Shown: positions 1 to 9,079 of the stretch, piece after piece
How positions within the stretch are numbered: the first letter of the stretch is position 1
How the letters are laid out: each line of letters starts with the position of its first letter
From: Methylobacterium sp. Leaf125
Lineage (GTDB): Bacteria > Pseudomonadota > Alphaproteobacteria > Rhizobiales > Beijerinckiaceae
DNA: 64,000 nucleotides
NCBI RefSeq assembly: GCF_001423085.1
Contig: NZ_LMNU01000023.1
Span: 248,100-312,099, forward strand
Reading direction: 5' to 3'
The notes under the pieces: model-generated
The model's database searches: none
What the model was told of the DNA's origin: nothing
Seen by the model: only the letters and a program-made list of their open reading frames with translations
Program-made: the position numbers and the translations under genes

Positions 1-372
1 ATCCACCAGAAGCACCCGGTCGCCCGGCTTGATGGCATCAACGTGGATTTCCATCTCGTCGGTGCCGTACTCGAGGGCGTAGGCAATCGATACTGTCGTA
101 TGTGGTAGCTTGCCCTTCTTTCGAATCGGGACGAAGCCGGACGAAAGCTGGTGCGCGACCGCCCCTCCAAGAATAAAGCCCCGCGCCTCGATACCCGCGA
201 CCTGATCGATGCGTCCCCCCGCATACGGATGCACCAGCGCATCGACCGCCCGACGGAACGCGCGCGGGTCGCTGAGCAGGGTGGTGATATCGCGAAATAC
301 GATGCCGGGCTTCGGGTAATCCGGGATGGACCGGATCGAGTCCTTCAACGCAATGTGGCGGCGGCTTTCCAT
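1..372 (-). CDS. apt: Adenine phosphoribosyltransferase (3' end outside window)
   Basis: Purine salvage enzyme that converts adenine and PRPP to AMP in the cytosol. The open frame begins at an ATG whose complement is at 370-372 and reads [16 protein letters not shown], then [16 protein letters not shown], a typical APRT N-terminus, and [15 protein letters not shown], the conserved adenine-site stretch. It runs off the window start after GDRVLLVD, just before the expected PRPP-binding loop, so 124 codons are visible of a family length near 175-180. It lies 43 bases downstream of suhB on the same strand and may be co-transcribed with it. The identification rests on several family-specific blocks in order. 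Confidence 0.9.
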   Translation of the reverse strand, partial: MESRRHIALKDSIRSIPDYPKPGIVFRDITTLLSDPRAFRRAVDALVHPYAGGRIDQVAGIEARGFILGGAVAHQLSSGFVPIRKKGKLPHTTVSIAYALEYGTDEMEIHVDAIKPGDRVLLVD

Positions 373-415
373 CGGGGAGCCCTTGTCGAGGAGATTGGAG
401 GCGAAGACGCGCCCC

Positions 416-1210
416 TCAGGCGTTGGCGCGGCGTAGGAGTTTCACGAGCTCGCCGTGTAGAATCTCGTTGCCGCAAGCGACCGAACGGGCTGCCAGCGGC
501 TCGGCGCCACCATCGGCGCTGGTAACGAAGCCGCCGGCCTCACGCACTAGGATGATCCCCGCAGCGATGTCCCAGGTTTGTAGATCGCGCTCCCAGTATA
601 GGTCCGAGCGGCCGCAGGCGACATAGGCGAGATCGAGAGCGGCCGATCCGAAGCGGCGAGCGCCTCCGGTGACGGCCATCACGGCGGCGACCTCCCGCAG
701 GAGCTTCGGATGGTCGCCGCGACCAAGATAGGGTGAGCCGTAGGCGACAAGGGCATCGGCCATGTCAGTGCGCCCGGAGACGCGGAGGCGACGGTTGTTA
801 AGATAAGCACCCTTCCCACGCTCGGCTACGAACAGTTCATCCTTGGCCGGATCATAGATCACGCCGGCGACGATCTGTCCCTCGCGCTCCAGCCCGACGG
901 AGATGGCGAAGTGCGGGATGCCGTGAAGGAAGTTCGTGGTGCCGTCGAGAGGGTCAACATGCCAAGTGTGGCTCTTGTCCGCGCCCTCGACATTGCCGGA
1001 CTCTTCCAGGATGAGCCCGTAGCCTGGACGCGCCTTCATCAGGGCATCCTTGAGGACTTCCTCGGCCTTGCGATCGGCAGCCGAGACGAAGTTTCCGGGC
1101 CCTTTGCGTGAGACCTGGAGGTTCTCAATCTCGCCGTAGTCGCGTTTGAGGCCGCGGGCCGCTTTGCGCACGGCGTCGACCATGACGGTCATGAGGGGTG
1201 AGCTGATCAT
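416..1210 (-). CDS. suhB: Inositol monophosphatase family protein
   Basis: Mg-dependent, Li-sensitive sugar-phosphate phosphatase of 264 aa, the usual length. The metal-binding motifs are all present: LILEESG (Glu-69/Glu-70), [12 protein letters not shown] (residues 83-94, with Asp-86 and Asp-89) and [15 protein letters not shown] (Asp-214). The family includes myo-inositol-1-phosphatase, and in some bacteria SuhB also acts in rRNA transcription and maturation; which applies here cannot be told from sequence. An internal Met at residue 7 is an alternative start. It is followed by apt on the same strand. Confidence 0.88.
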   Translation of the reverse strand: MISSPLMTVMVDAVRKAARGLKRDYGEIENLQVSRKGPGNFVSAADRKAEEVLKDALMKARPGYGLILEESGNVEGADKSHTWHVDPLDGTTNFLHGIPHFAISVGLEREGQIVAGVIYDPAKDELFVAERGKGAYLNNRRLRVSGRTDMADALVAYGSPYLGRGDHPKLLREVAAVMAVTGGARRFGSAALDLAYVACGRSDLYWERDLQTWDIAAGIILVREAGGFVTSADGGAEPLAARSVACGNEILHGELVKLLRRANA

Positions 1211-1329
1211 CGATCTTCAGGTCCAGGCCGATTCAAAGAACGTCGGTTCACATAACATTCGGCGCGGCAATAGCACGTTTGCGCGCCGGCTCACCCCTAT
1301 CGAATGCGGGGCTGCCCCACGGGACTCCG

Positions 1330-2355
1330 CTAATTGACCTTCGCTCGATCCGCAGCAAGCGTTTCGGCGCGTGTGCGCTCGGCCGGCTCAAGGCCTTTCA
1401 GGTTCTCGTCCAGCCAGGCGTCGGACAAACCCTGCGCAGACGCCGCGAGGTTCCAGGCAGCCGCCTCGACCAAATTCTTTTGAACGCCACGCCCGACCGC
1501 GAACAGGCGCGCAATCCGGTTCTGTGCGATCGCATTTCCGCGGGCGGCGGCATGCTGGAAATAACGCGCCGCACGCATTTCGTCCTTCGGCAGACCCGTC
1601 CCGTTGAAGAGAAGGATGGCGAACTCAACCTCGCCGGCCAGATCACCGTTATCCGCCGCACGCCGAAACCATTCGGCAGCCTGAGTCGGATCTTTCTGCA
1701 CACCGCGCCCCTGTAGGTAGAGGACGCCGAGATCGTGCTGAGCCGCACCGATCTCCCCTTCGGCCGCCTTGCGGAACAGGGTGGCAGCCCGAGCTTGATC
1801 CGGCTCAGTGCCGGTCCCCAGAAGAATCAAGGCGAGATTGTAGGCTGCCGTAGTGTCGCCAGTCTCAGCAGCCTTTTCGAGCCATTGCCGGCCGGTCTTC
1901 ATGTCTTTGGCGCCGCCCCGCCCATCGATGGACATCAGACCCAGCGACGCCATCGCGTGCACGTCTCCCTGCGCCGCCGCAAGGCGGTACCATTCCGCGG
2001 CCTTGACCGGATCCTGTTTGATACCGAGACCCTGATTGTAGAGTTCGCCTAGCAGCGTCATCGCCGCCGCATCCTTCGGATCCGCCGCAATTCGCTTTGT
2101 CGCCTCGCGAAACGCCGTGGTGTATTGCCCACGCTGGTAGGCACCAAAGGCCGTATCCGCCGACTTGTCGCTAGGCTTCGCGGTGAAGGGTACCGCCCGC
2201 ATAGCGTTGGGCGAATAAGGAGTCGGCAGTTCCTTCAGAGGGGCAGAGAAGACCTCACGCGTCGCTGGCTTGGCTGCTTCCGGCGATAGGGACGACGCGG
2301 CCCAGACGTCAGACAGGCCAAACATCAGAGCCAGAAGGCTGAACAACAGTCTCAC
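1330..2355 (-). CDS. Exported Sel1-repeat (TPR-like) protein
   Basis: 341-aa protein that starts at a GTG. An N-terminal hydrophobic stretch ending VWAASS is a probable Sec signal peptide. From about residue 85 to the end it consists of about six consecutive Sel1-like repeats of about 36 residues, each with the pattern A...LG.LY..G.GV..D...A..W...AA..G (for example LYLQGRGVQKDPTQAAEWF). Such solenoids are protein-interaction scaffolds, often periplasmic; no enzymatic motif is seen. Its start overlaps the stop of the upstream ThiE-like gene by 4 bases (GTGA), so translation is probably coupled. Partner and role are unknown. Confidence 0.8.
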   Translation of the reverse strand: MRLLFSLLALMFGLSDVWAASSLSPEAAKPATREVFSAPLKELPTPYSPNAMRAVPFTAKPSDKSADTAFGAYQRGQYTTAFREATKRIAADPKDAAAMTLLGELYNQGLGIKQDPVKAAEWYRLAAAQGDVHAMASLGLMSIDGRGGAKDMKTGRQWLEKAAETGDTTAAYNLALILLGTGTEPDQARAATLFRKAAEGEIGAAQHDLGVLYLQGRGVQKDPTQAAEWFRRAADNGDLAGEVEFAILLFNGTGLPKDEMRAARYFQHAAARGNAIAQNRIARLFAVGRGVQKNLVEAAAWNLAASAQGLSDAWLDENLKGLEPAERTRAETLAADRAKVN

Positions 2356-3014
2356 GCGGCCGTCTCCGCGGCAGCGGCAACCTGCACTTGGATTGTGGCG
2401 ACGTCAGCGTCCTGGCCGATCCAAAGCGGGCTTTCTAGGCCGAGGAACTCCGCGCCCGTGGCCAGGAGCGGCCCGACTTGATCCGCGGCATGTGCGACGG
2501 CGATGCACGGCGTCTCGAAGATCTCGGTCCACCACCCGGCGCGATCAAGAACCGTCTCAGGATCGGGAGCCATCCCATCCGCGTAGAGACCACCGAACAT
2601 GACGTAGTCGACGCCAGCCTCACCGGCCTCCATTGCGGCGTGCTTCTGCTCGTGACCGCCGGCTCCCAGAATTCGTCCGTCGGCCAAGCGCTCGCGCAGT
2701 CCGCGTAAGTCGCCTTCCCGCGGCTTGTCGAGATGGACGCCATCGGCGCCACCGCGGGCCGACACGCTCACAAGGTCGCCGTCGAAATTTGTACAGGCGA
2801 CAACCACGGCCGCACCGGCCTCCTGTACCGTCGGTGCCAAGCGCTTGACGAGGTTCACCAAGCTTCGCTCATCGGCTGGGGCAAGCCTCAGAATGACAGC
2901 TGCAACATCACCGGCCGCACAGGCGGCCGTGATCGCTGCACTAAGCGCGTCGGCGTCACCGGCCTCGACTCGGTGGGGGCTAAGCAGGGCGAGGCGGGTG
3001 CGAGTTTCCGACAT
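2352..3014 (-). CDS. Thiamine phosphate synthase-like (ThiE/TenI family) protein
   Basis: 220-aa TIM-barrel protein that resembles ThiE/TenI. It has GGADGVHLDKP where ThiE has the DGVHLGQ block, LGAGGHEQKHAAMEAGEAG where ThiE has its G.S.H....A block, and VDYVMFGGLYADG where ThiE has the GP.FPT.TK phosphate loop. The last loop lacks the usual Thr-Lys pair, so catalysis of HMP-PP/THZ-P coupling is uncertain. An AAGGA Shine-Dalgarno lies 7 bases before the ATG. It lies 18 bases after fba and overlaps the Sel1 gene, so it is probably part of the gap-pgk-fba transcription unit. It may act in thiamine synthesis or in a related phosphate-ligand role. Confidence 0.7.
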   Translation of the reverse strand: MSETRTRLALLSPHRVEAGDADALSAAITAACAAGDVAAVILRLAPADERSLVNLVKRLAPTVQEAGAAVVVACTNFDGDLVSVSARGGADGVHLDKPREGDLRGLRERLADGRILGAGGHEQKHAAMEAGEAGVDYVMFGGLYADGMAPDPETVLDRAGWWTEIFETPCIAVAHAADQVGPLLATGAEFLGLESPLWIGQDADVATIQVQVAAAAETAA

Positions 3015-3032
3015 ACAGGGTCCTTCTGACGC

Positions 3033-4106
3033 TCAGCCCGCCGCACCGATCTTCGGATCGAGGGAGCCGTTGGCGTAGCGTTTGGCCATGGTAGCCACGG
3101 AAACCGGGCGGATCTTAGAACCCTGACCGGCGGTACCGAACTCCTCAAAGCGTTGCTTGCAGAGCTTCGTCATCGCCTCCATGGCGGGCTTCAGGTATTT
3201 GCGCGGATCGAACTCAGCCTTATTCTCGGCCAGGATCTTCCGAATCTGGCCTGTCATCGCCATCCGGTTATCCGTGTCGATATTAATTTTTCGCACGCCG
3301 TGCTTGATGCCGCGCTGGATCTCCTCGACCGGCACTCCCCAGGTCGGCTTCATCTCGCCGCCATACTGATTGATGATGTCCTGCAAGTCCTGCGGTACCG
3401 ACGACGAGCCGTGCATCACAAGGTGGGTCGAGGGCAGGCGGCGGTGGATCTCCTCGATAATATTCATTGCCAGGACGTCGCCGTCGGGCTTGCGAGTGAA
3501 CTTGTAGGCGCCGTGCGAGGTGCCCATGGCAACCGCCAGCGCATCGACCTTGGTGGCTTCGACGAACTTCACAGCCTCGTCGGGATCGGTAAGGAGTTGG
3601 TCGTGACTCAGCACGCCCTCTGCGCCATGGCCGTCCTCGGCCTCGCCCTGTCCGCTTTCGAGCGAGCCGAGCACGCCGAGTTCGCCCTCCACCGAGACGC
3701 CCGCCCAGTGGGCCATCTTCGTGACATTGCGGGTGATCTCGACATTGTAGTTGTAATCGGCCGGGGTCTTGCCGTCCGCTTTCAGCGACCCATCCATCAT
3801 CACCGAGGTGAAGCCGTACTGAATAGCGGTGGCACAGGTGGCCTCGTCGCTACCATGGTCGAGGTGCATGCAGACGGGGATATGAGGATAAATCTCAACA
3901 AGACCGTCGATGAGCTTGGCCAGGACGATGTCGTTGGCATAGGCACGCGCGCCTTTGCTCGCCTGCAGGATCACCGGGGAATCAGTCGCATCCGCCGCGG
4001 CCATAATGGCGAGACCCTGCTCCATGTTGTTCAGGTTGAACGCCGGCACGCCGTATTCATGCTCGGCGGCATGGTCCAGGAGCTGCCTCAGGGTGATGCG
4101 GGCCAT
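3033..4106 (-). CDS. fba: Fructose-bisphosphate aldolase, class II
   Basis: Zn-dependent reversible cleavage of fructose-1,6-bisphosphate to DHAP and glyceraldehyde-3-phosphate. Starting at [19 protein letters not shown] gives 357 aa, the length of the Calvin-cycle-type class II subfamily; the frame is open about 50 codons upstream but that stretch is not family-like. The Zn and substrate residues are in [11 protein letters not shown] (residues 81-91), the HGSSSVPQ block and the [14 protein letters not shown] phosphate site. With gap and pgk it forms a glycolysis/gluconeogenesis cluster. The longer start at 4259 is rejected because the extension crosses the promoter-side region and is unlike the family. 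Confidence 0.93.
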   Translation of the reverse strand: MARITLRQLLDHAAEHEYGVPAFNLNNMEQGLAIMAAADATDSPVILQASKGARAYANDIVLAKLIDGLVEIYPHIPVCMHLDHGSDEATCATAIQYGFTSVMMDGSLKADGKTPADYNYNVEITRNVTKMAHWAGVSVEGELGVLGSLESGQGEAEDGHGAEGVLSHDQLLTDPDEAVKFVEATKVDALAVAMGTSHGAYKFTRKPDGDVLAMNIIEEIHRRLPSTHLVMHGSSSVPQDLQDIINQYGGEMKPTWGVPVEEIQRGIKHGVRKINIDTDNRMAMTGQIRKILAENKAEFDPRKYLKPAMEAMTKLCKQRFEEFGTAGQGSKIRPVSVATMAKRYANGSLDPKIGAAG

Positions 4107-4304
4107 AGGTTTCTCCACAGATACGACCGCCGCCGAGGCGATCCACCAGTTGTCGCGCCAGAAAACGCGATCCATCCGAATTCGGTCGTCTTTTCGGACC
4201 TTTGCGGATCCGTTGCAACTGTCGCAAGACAGCATTTCGGCCAGGGGGCGCAGCGTCAATAAACGGCGGCCGTCATTCCCTGACGCGCTGGGTCGCGGAT
4301 GCGA

Positions 4305-5507
4305 TCAACTTTTGGCGCGCAGGGCCTCGACGCCCGGCAGTTCCTTGCCCTCAAGCCACTCCAGGAAGGCGCCACCGGCAGTTGATACGTAGGAAAAGGT
4401 CTCGCCTACACCTGCATGGTTCAGCGCAGCGACCGTGTCACCGCCACCCGCCACCGAGACAAGCTTCCCAGCTTGCGTACGCTCAGCAGCGTGCCGGGCG
4501 GCTGCCACGGTTGCGGCATCGAACGGGGTCAGTTCGAAGGCACCTAGGGGGCCGTTCCAGACCAGAGTGGCGGCCTCGTCGATGGCCGCGTTGATCTCGG
4601 CGACCGAGGCAGGCCCGGCATCAAGGATCATTCCTGTTTCCGGCACATCATCGACCGTGACGGTCTCGTGCGCGGCGTTGGCCTTGAACTCAGAGGCCGA
4701 GACGGCATCGACCGGCAGAATAATCCGACACTTGGCCGCCTTGGCTGCCACAATGATGCGAAGGGCAGTCTCGGCAAGATCCTTCTCGCAAAGCGATTTG
4801 CCAACCGCCTTACCCTGCGCGTGCAAGAAAGTGTTGGCCATCCCGCCGCCGATGACCAGCATGTCGACCTTCTCCACGAGGTTTTGGAGAAGGTCGATCT
4901 TGGAGGAAACCTTCGCCCCGCCGACGAGAGCAATGACTGGGCGGGCAGGAGCCTCAAGCCCCTTGGTGAGAGCGTCGAGTTCGGCCTGCATCAGGCGGCC
5001 CGCATAGGCCGGCAGCAGATGTGCCAGCCCCTCTGTGGAAGCGTGCGCCCGGTGCGCCGCCGAGAAGGCCTCGTTCACGTAGAGGTCGCCGTTCGCCGCG
5101 AGCTGCTCGGTGAAAGCCCGGTCGTTCTTCTCTTCGCCGGCGTGGAAACGCGTGTTTTCAAGGAGGACAACGTCCCCGTCCTCCAGGCGCGCGACCGCTT
5201 CTGCCGCAGCCGAACCCACACAATCCTCGGCGAAGGCAACGGGACGGCCGAGCTTCTGACTGAGAGGCTCGACCACGGGCTCCAGCGACTCGGAGCTGAC
5301 GGGCTTACCTTTCGGTCGTCCGAAATGGGCCAACAGTACGACGCGGCCGCCCTTATCGGCGACTTCATTGATCGTCGGCACGATTCGCTCAATGCGGGTG
5401 GCGTCGGTGACGCGCCCGCCCTCCATCGGAACGTTCAAGTCTACACGAAGGAGAACGCGCTTGCCCTTCAGCGGGCCGGCATCGTCGAGGGTTCGAAAAG
5501 CGGTCAT
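4305..5507 (-). CDS. pgk: Phosphoglycerate kinase
   Basis: Transfers phosphate between 1,3-bisphosphoglycerate and ADP. It is 400 aa, the normal length. It shows [19 protein letters not shown] (substrate Asp/Asn), [24 protein letters not shown], the hinge [12 protein letters not shown] and the nucleotide loop [15 protein letters not shown]. It lies between the small membrane protein after gap and fba, all on the minus strand. About 200 bases separate it from fba, so an internal promoter for fba is possible, although none is clear. Confidence 0.96.
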   Translation of the reverse strand: MTAFRTLDDAGPLKGKRVLLRVDLNVPMEGGRVTDATRIERIVPTINEVADKGGRVVLLAHFGRPKGKPVSSESLEPVVEPLSQKLGRPVAFAEDCVGSAAAEAVARLEDGDVVLLENTRFHAGEEKNDRAFTEQLAANGDLYVNEAFSAAHRAHASTEGLAHLLPAYAGRLMQAELDALTKGLEAPARPVIALVGGAKVSSKIDLLQNLVEKVDMLVIGGGMANTFLHAQGKAVGKSLCEKDLAETALRIIVAAKAAKCRIILPVDAVSASEFKANAAHETVTVDDVPETGMILDAGPASVAEINAAIDEAATLVWNGPLGAFELTPFDAATVAAARHAAERTQAGKLVSVAGGGDTVAALNHAGVGETFSYVSTAGGAFLEWLEGKELPGVEALRAKS

Positions 5508-5542
5508 CGGGGCCTTGGCTTCAGTCGGGCAGGACGAGGAAA

Positions 5543-6010
5543 TCAGCGCGGGGGCAGCATCGCATCGAGGTGGAAGCGCTGCGCCGCGATGGTGAGCGCA
5601 ACCGTGAGAACGGCGGTGATGATGGCGGTAAGCACCAAGGCGCCGGACCCGGGTAGGCCGCGCGTGCGATCCGCGATGGCGCGAACCTCGCTGCGCAAGG
5701 CGGAGAGATCGCTCTGGCGGGCCGCCTCGTTCATACGGCCAGCGGCGCCCTCGACCTTCTCCTCGACGCGGGACAACAGCGCCTCAGAGCGAGCGTACTT
5801 GTCCTCGATCCGGGAGCATTTATCCTCGATTCGGGCGAGCTGATCGCCGCCGGCAGTGCCGCCGTGCGATGACAGAGGTTCCACCTTGCCGGCCACGACG
5901 GGACCCGCAGGAGCCTGACCGGCAGTAGCCACCGCCGGCGGGGAGTCCGCCGGCGGGATTGCTGAAGTGCCTGGAACGAAGCCGCGTCCGGAGGGGGAGG
6001 TCTCTGTCAT
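5543..6010 (-). CDS. Small membrane-anchored coiled-coil protein of unknown function
   Basis: 155-aa protein (ATG at 6010; an in-frame GTG at 6019 is an alternative). The N-terminal ~50 residues are Pro/Gly/Ala-rich and low complexity. The middle part ([20 protein letters not shown] and on to about residue 110) has heptad spacing typical of a coiled coil, including an EDK(C/Y) near-duplication. The C-terminus has one strong membrane segment ([20 protein letters not shown]) followed by a short charged tail. I do not recognise a family. It sits 35 bases upstream of pgk and 71 bases downstream of gap on the same strand, so it is likely co-transcribed with the glycolytic genes. Confidence 0.7.
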   Translation of the reverse strand: MTETSPSGRGFVPGTSAIPPADSPPAVATAGQAPAGPVVAGKVEPLSSHGGTAGGDQLARIEDKCSRIEDKYARSEALLSRVEEKVEGAAGRMNEAARQSDLSALRSEVRAIADRTRGLPGSGALVLTAIITAVLTVALTIAAQRFHLDAMLPPR

Positions 6011-6081
6011 GTCAGGCACACCATGCTCGTCTTCGCGTGGTCTTCGGGAACGTTCAACCCGTCAGGATACGGCGATGCGGC

Positions 6082-7089
6082 TTAGAGCAGTTTGCCCATT
6101 GCCACGGCCGTGTCAGCCATCCGGTTCGAGAAGCCCCACTCGTTGTCGTACCAGGACAGGATGCGCACGAAGGTGCCGTCCATGACCTTGGTCTGATCGA
6201 GGTGGAAGGTCGACGAGTGCGGATCGTGGTTGAAGTCGATCGAGACGTTCGGCTGGTCCGTGTAGGCCAGTACGCCCTTGAGGGGACCGTCCGCAGCTGC
6301 GCGGATCGCGTCGTTGATCTCCTCGACGGTGGTCTGGCGCTTGGCGGTGAACACGAGGTCGACAGCCGAGACGTTCGGGGTCGGCACGCGGATCGAGGTT
6401 CCGTCGAGCTTGCCTTTAAGCTCCGGCAGCACGAGACCGACGGCCTTCGCGGCGCCAGTCGAAGTCGGAATCATCGAAAGTGCGGCGGCACGGGCCCGGT
6501 AAAGGTCCTTGTGCATCTGATCGAGCGATGGCTGATCGTTCGTGTAGGAATGGATCGTCGTCATGAAGCCACGCTCGATCCCAACGAGATCGTTCAGCAC
6601 CTTGGCCACCGGTACGAGGCAGTTGGTGGTGCAAGACGCGTTCGAGATCACGCGATGGTCGGTGGTGAGCTTGTCGTGGTTGACGCCGTAGACCACGGTC
6701 AGGTCGGCTCCGTCGGCCGGTGCCGAGACAATGACGCGCTTGGCCCCAGCATCCAGGTGGGCCTTGGCCTTGTCCTTCGAGGTGAAGATGCCCGTGCACT
6801 CGAGGGCGATATCGACACCGAGTTCGCGATGCGGCAGCTCCGCCGGATTGCGAACGGCGGTGACCTTGATGCGCTTGCCGTCAACGACGATGAAGTCGCC
6901 GTCGACCTCAACCTTGGCGTTGAACCGACCGTGGATCGAGTCGAAGCGCAGCAGGTGAGCATTGGTCTCGACGGGGCCGAGATCGTTGATCGCCACCACC
7001 TCAATGTCCTGGCGGCCGGCCTCATGGATGGCGCGCAGAATGTTGCGGCCGATGCGTCCGAACCCGTTGATGGCAACCTTCACCGACAC
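6082..7089 (-). CDS. gap: Glyceraldehyde-3-phosphate dehydrogenase, type I
   Basis: NAD-dependent oxidative phosphorylation of glyceraldehyde-3-phosphate. The GTG at 7089 gives [16 protein letters not shown], has an AAGGA Shine-Dalgarno 7 bases upstream and yields 335 aa, matching the family; the frame is open further upstream but with no family similarity. It contains the Rossmann [15 protein letters not shown] (Asp after the second strand suggests NAD preference), the catalytic block NASCTTNCL (Cys near residue 153) and [12 protein letters not shown] at the C-terminus. It is the first gene of the minus-strand glycolytic cluster and is divergent from the DUF4164-zapA genes. Confidence 0.95.
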   Translation of the reverse strand: MSVKVAINGFGRIGRNILRAIHEAGRQDIEVVAINDLGPVETNAHLLRFDSIHGRFNAKVEVDGDFIVVDGKRIKVTAVRNPAELPHRELGVDIALECTGIFTSKDKAKAHLDAGAKRVIVSAPADGADLTVVYGVNHDKLTTDHRVISNASCTTNCLVPVAKVLNDLVGIERGFMTTIHSYTNDQPSLDQMHKDLYRARAAALSMIPTSTGAAKAVGLVLPELKGKLDGTSIRVPTPNVSAVDLVFTAKRQTTVEEINDAIRAAADGPLKGVLAYTDQPNVSIDFNHDPHSSTFHLDQTKVMDGTFVRILSWYDNEWGFSNRMADTAVAMGKLL

Positions 7090-7515
7090 GGCGTGAGTCC
7101 TTCCCATAATCGGGCGCCGGCCACGCAGCACCCTCCAGCAAGTTGATCGTCGCGGCTTGACCGGATGTCAGGCCTCGATCCGTTGCCCGCTCTGTGCGAG
7201 TCCCGATTGAACGGCAGATGAACTGCCGCGCAGGCTCGGGCACGCAAACACAGCCCAAGACCGAGGTAGCGCGCGGCAGGACGGTGCCCAGGGCGGCGGA
7301 CAGATCCCTGCCCTATCGCCTGAGCCCGTCGCGTGCTGCCGTATAGCCGGTCTGCGAGCGGCCGGTCTCTAACATGGTGACAAATCGAGGCAAAGGTTAC
7401 ATCGCCCGGCGCAGGGGGTGGATAACCGTTTCACGGTGGATACCGTGCTGGCGTTCAGGCGTGGCGTGAACGACTTCGTCGGATAGAAGCAGGTAGAAGT
7501 GAAGGGCATCCATCC
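7090..7515. other. Divergent intergenic region between gap and the DUF4164 gene
   Basis: 426 bases with no supportable gene. It must carry the promoters of gap (minus) and of the DUF4164-zapA unit (plus), but no convincing -35/-10 pair is seen. A perfect inverted repeat of 6 bp (CACGGT/ACCGTG, 4-base loop) lies at 7432-7447, and a near-consensus DnaA-like 9-mer (TTATCCACC on the minus strand) at about 7417-7425. Neither has an assigned role. Confidence 0.5.
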
Positions 7516-7797
7516 GTGAGCCAGACCGTCGATCTGGCGCTGCAGCGCCTCCAAGCCGTGCTCTCACGGCTGGAGAGTGCGGTCACGCAGCGCTTCGAGG
7601 CCGAGCGCGATCCCAGCGACTTGGAAACCGAGCTCGCGATCATGGGCGAGGACCGGGCGAGGCTCGCCGCCGAACTCGATGCGGCGAGCGCGCGCCTCGC
7701 AGAGGTCGAGGCGACCTCGTCCGATATCGATCACCGCCTCGGGCGAGCGATCGACGCCGTCGAAGGCGTACTGACGCCGTCCCGCGCACTCCGCTAA
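7516..7797 (+). CDS. DUF4164 family coiled-coil protein
   Basis: 93-aa protein from a GTG start, almost wholly alpha-helical with heptad-like spacing (LALQRLQAVLSRLESAV, then ELAIMGEDRARLAAELDAAS). It matches the small DUF4164 coiled-coil proteins that precede zapA in Hyphomicrobiales, and zapA follows 36 bases downstream. The function is unknown; the fixed linkage with ZapA suggests a role near the divisome, which is inference only. Confidence 0.75.
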   Translation: MSQTVDLALQRLQAVLSRLESAVTQRFEAERDPSDLETELAIMGEDRARLAAELDAASARLAEVEATSSDIDHRLGRAIDAVEGVLTPSRALR

Positions 7798-7833
7798 GTT
7801 TCGCACTTCAACGCTCCAGCGACCCAACGCCCG

Positions 7834-8193
7834 ATGCCCCAAATCAACGTTACCATCGACGGCAAGAATTACCGGATGGCCTGCGCCGAAGGTGAGGAGG
7901 CGCACCTGACTGCCCTGGCTGAGGGACTCGATGGACGGATCGTGGAGATGCGCCGATCCTTCGGCGAAATCGGCGACATGCGCCTCCACGTAATGGCCGC
8001 CTTGATGCAGGCTGACGAATTACAGGAGGTACAAGGACGCCTAGCCGCGCTCGAGCAGGAAGCCGCCGCCCTCAGGGAAACGGTGGAGTCGGCCGAAGCG
8101 GTGCGTGCAGCCGCGGAGGAGCGGCTTGCCGAGGGACTCGTGCGCTGTGCCGAACGGATCGAGCGCCTTGCGCACGTCATCTCGGCCGGCTGA
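7834..8193 (+). CDS. zapA: Cell division protein ZapA
   Basis: FtsZ-ring associated protein that promotes bundling of FtsZ filaments. It is 119 aa. The N-terminal domain reads MPQINVTIDGKNYRMACAEG followed by EEAHLTALAEGLD, the classic ZapA start, with a C-terminal coiled coil (LQEVQGRLAALEQEAAALRE) for dimerisation. Its position, directly before the 6S RNA and 5-formyl-THF cyclo-ligase, is the conserved proteobacterial arrangement. Confidence 0.9.
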   Translation: MPQINVTIDGKNYRMACAEGEEAHLTALAEGLDGRIVEMRRSFGEIGDMRLHVMAALMQADELQEVQGRLAALEQEAAALRETVESAEAVRAAAEERLAEGLVRCAERIERLAHVISAG

Positions 8194-8257
8194 ACACGCT
8201 AGGTCGACTCAATGCCAGTCAGCGAAGCGTCGAGCGCTTATCTCGCTCGTGTTTTCT

Positions 8258-8435
8258 GCGGGTCGAACCGGCGCCCCCCTGGCGCGGGACGCGTACCGTC
8301 GCTACATGGGATCTGCGGGGCTGCCGGGTCCGTCAGGAGAACTTTTCCCCGGGGCCTTATCGACTCCCCAGGGAGCTGTCCCTGGCCTTGTCCCTGGACT
8401 TGGCCAACACGGCGCCCACCTACATTGTAGGTTTC
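8258..8435 (+). ncRNA. ssrS: 6S RNA (SsrS), approximate limits
   Basis: 6S RNA binds the sigma70 RNA polymerase holoenzyme and represses it in stationary phase. This 268-base gap between zapA and the 5-formyl-THF cyclo-ligase gene is the conserved 6S locus of proteobacteria. The stretch is structured: it contains a perfect hairpin CCAGGGA-GCTG-TCCCTGG at 8368-8385 and a 3' hairpin ACCTAC-ATT-GTAGGT at 8418-8432, followed by TTTCCCGGGATC, a tail common in alphaproteobacterial 6S loci. I could not fix the exact ends or fold the open promoter-like bubble by hand. Confidence 0.65.
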
Positions 8436-8461
8436 CCGGGATCGACACTCCAACGGCTCAC

Positions 8462-9070
8462 GTGGCTCCGCACTCAGATCTTTCTCCCTCCGAGATATCC
8501 GTTTCCAGCCGCAAGGCGGCCCTCCGCAACGAGGCTCTGGCCCGCCGTGATGCCCTCCGAGAGGCGGATCGGCACATTGGTTCGATGCGGATTGCCGAGA
8601 CGGTGATGACCATCGGGGCGCTGACCAAGGCCGAGATTGTCGGGGCCTTCTGGCCCATCCGCAGCGAAGTCGATCCGCGTCCCCTCGCCCGCCTCCTGTT
8701 TGCGCGAGGCCAGCGCATCGCCTTGCCGAAGGTCACTTCCGAAGGGCTGGTGTTCCGGGAATGGCGTGAGGGCGAGGCCCTCGTCGCTGGTCGCTTCGGT
8801 CTCAGTGAACCGCACGACGACCTGCCGCCGCTCGATCCGACCGCGCTCCTCGTGCCGCTGGCGGCCTATGATCGCCGTGGCCATCGCATCGGCTACGGTC
8901 GCGGCTACTACGATCAGGCGATCGAGCGTCTTTCGCGGAACGGTCCCGTGCTCACCATCGGGATCGCCTTCTCGGTCCAGGCCGTCGACGCGGTCCCGTC
9001 CGAGCCGCACGATCAGCCCCTCGATCATCTCGTCACCGAAGCGGGGCCGGTCCCGCTGATACGGACCTGA
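8462..9070 (+). CDS. 5-formyltetrahydrofolate cyclo-ligase
   Basis: ATP-dependent conversion of 5-formyl-THF to 5,10-methenyl-THF (also called 5-FCL, YgfA or MTHFS), which recovers folate for C1 metabolism. The frame is open well upstream through the 6S locus, so the start is chosen at the GTG at 8462, giving 202 aa; the family-like part begins SSRKAALRNEALARRDAL. Key blocks are VGAFWPIRSEVDPRPL, the Arg-rich phosphate region, LLVPLAAYDRRGHRIGYGRG and YYDQAIERL. C1 relevance is obvious in a methylotroph. The start is less certain than the identity. Confidence 0.88.
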   Translation: MAPHSDLSPSEISVSSRKAALRNEALARRDALREADRHIGSMRIAETVMTIGALTKAEIVGAFWPIRSEVDPRPLARLLFARGQRIALPKVTSEGLVFREWREGEALVAGRFGLSEPHDDLPPLDPTALLVPLAAYDRRGHRIGYGRGYYDQAIERLSRNGPVLTIGIAFSVQAVDAVPSEPHDQPLDHLVTEAGPVPLIRT

Positions 9071-9079
9071 CTTCCCGCA

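Noticed and set aside
1211..1329. suhB-associated small RNA (mmgR/RF00519)
   Set aside because: The gaps on both sides of suhB are short and show neither the CU-rich loops nor the terminator of that RNA.
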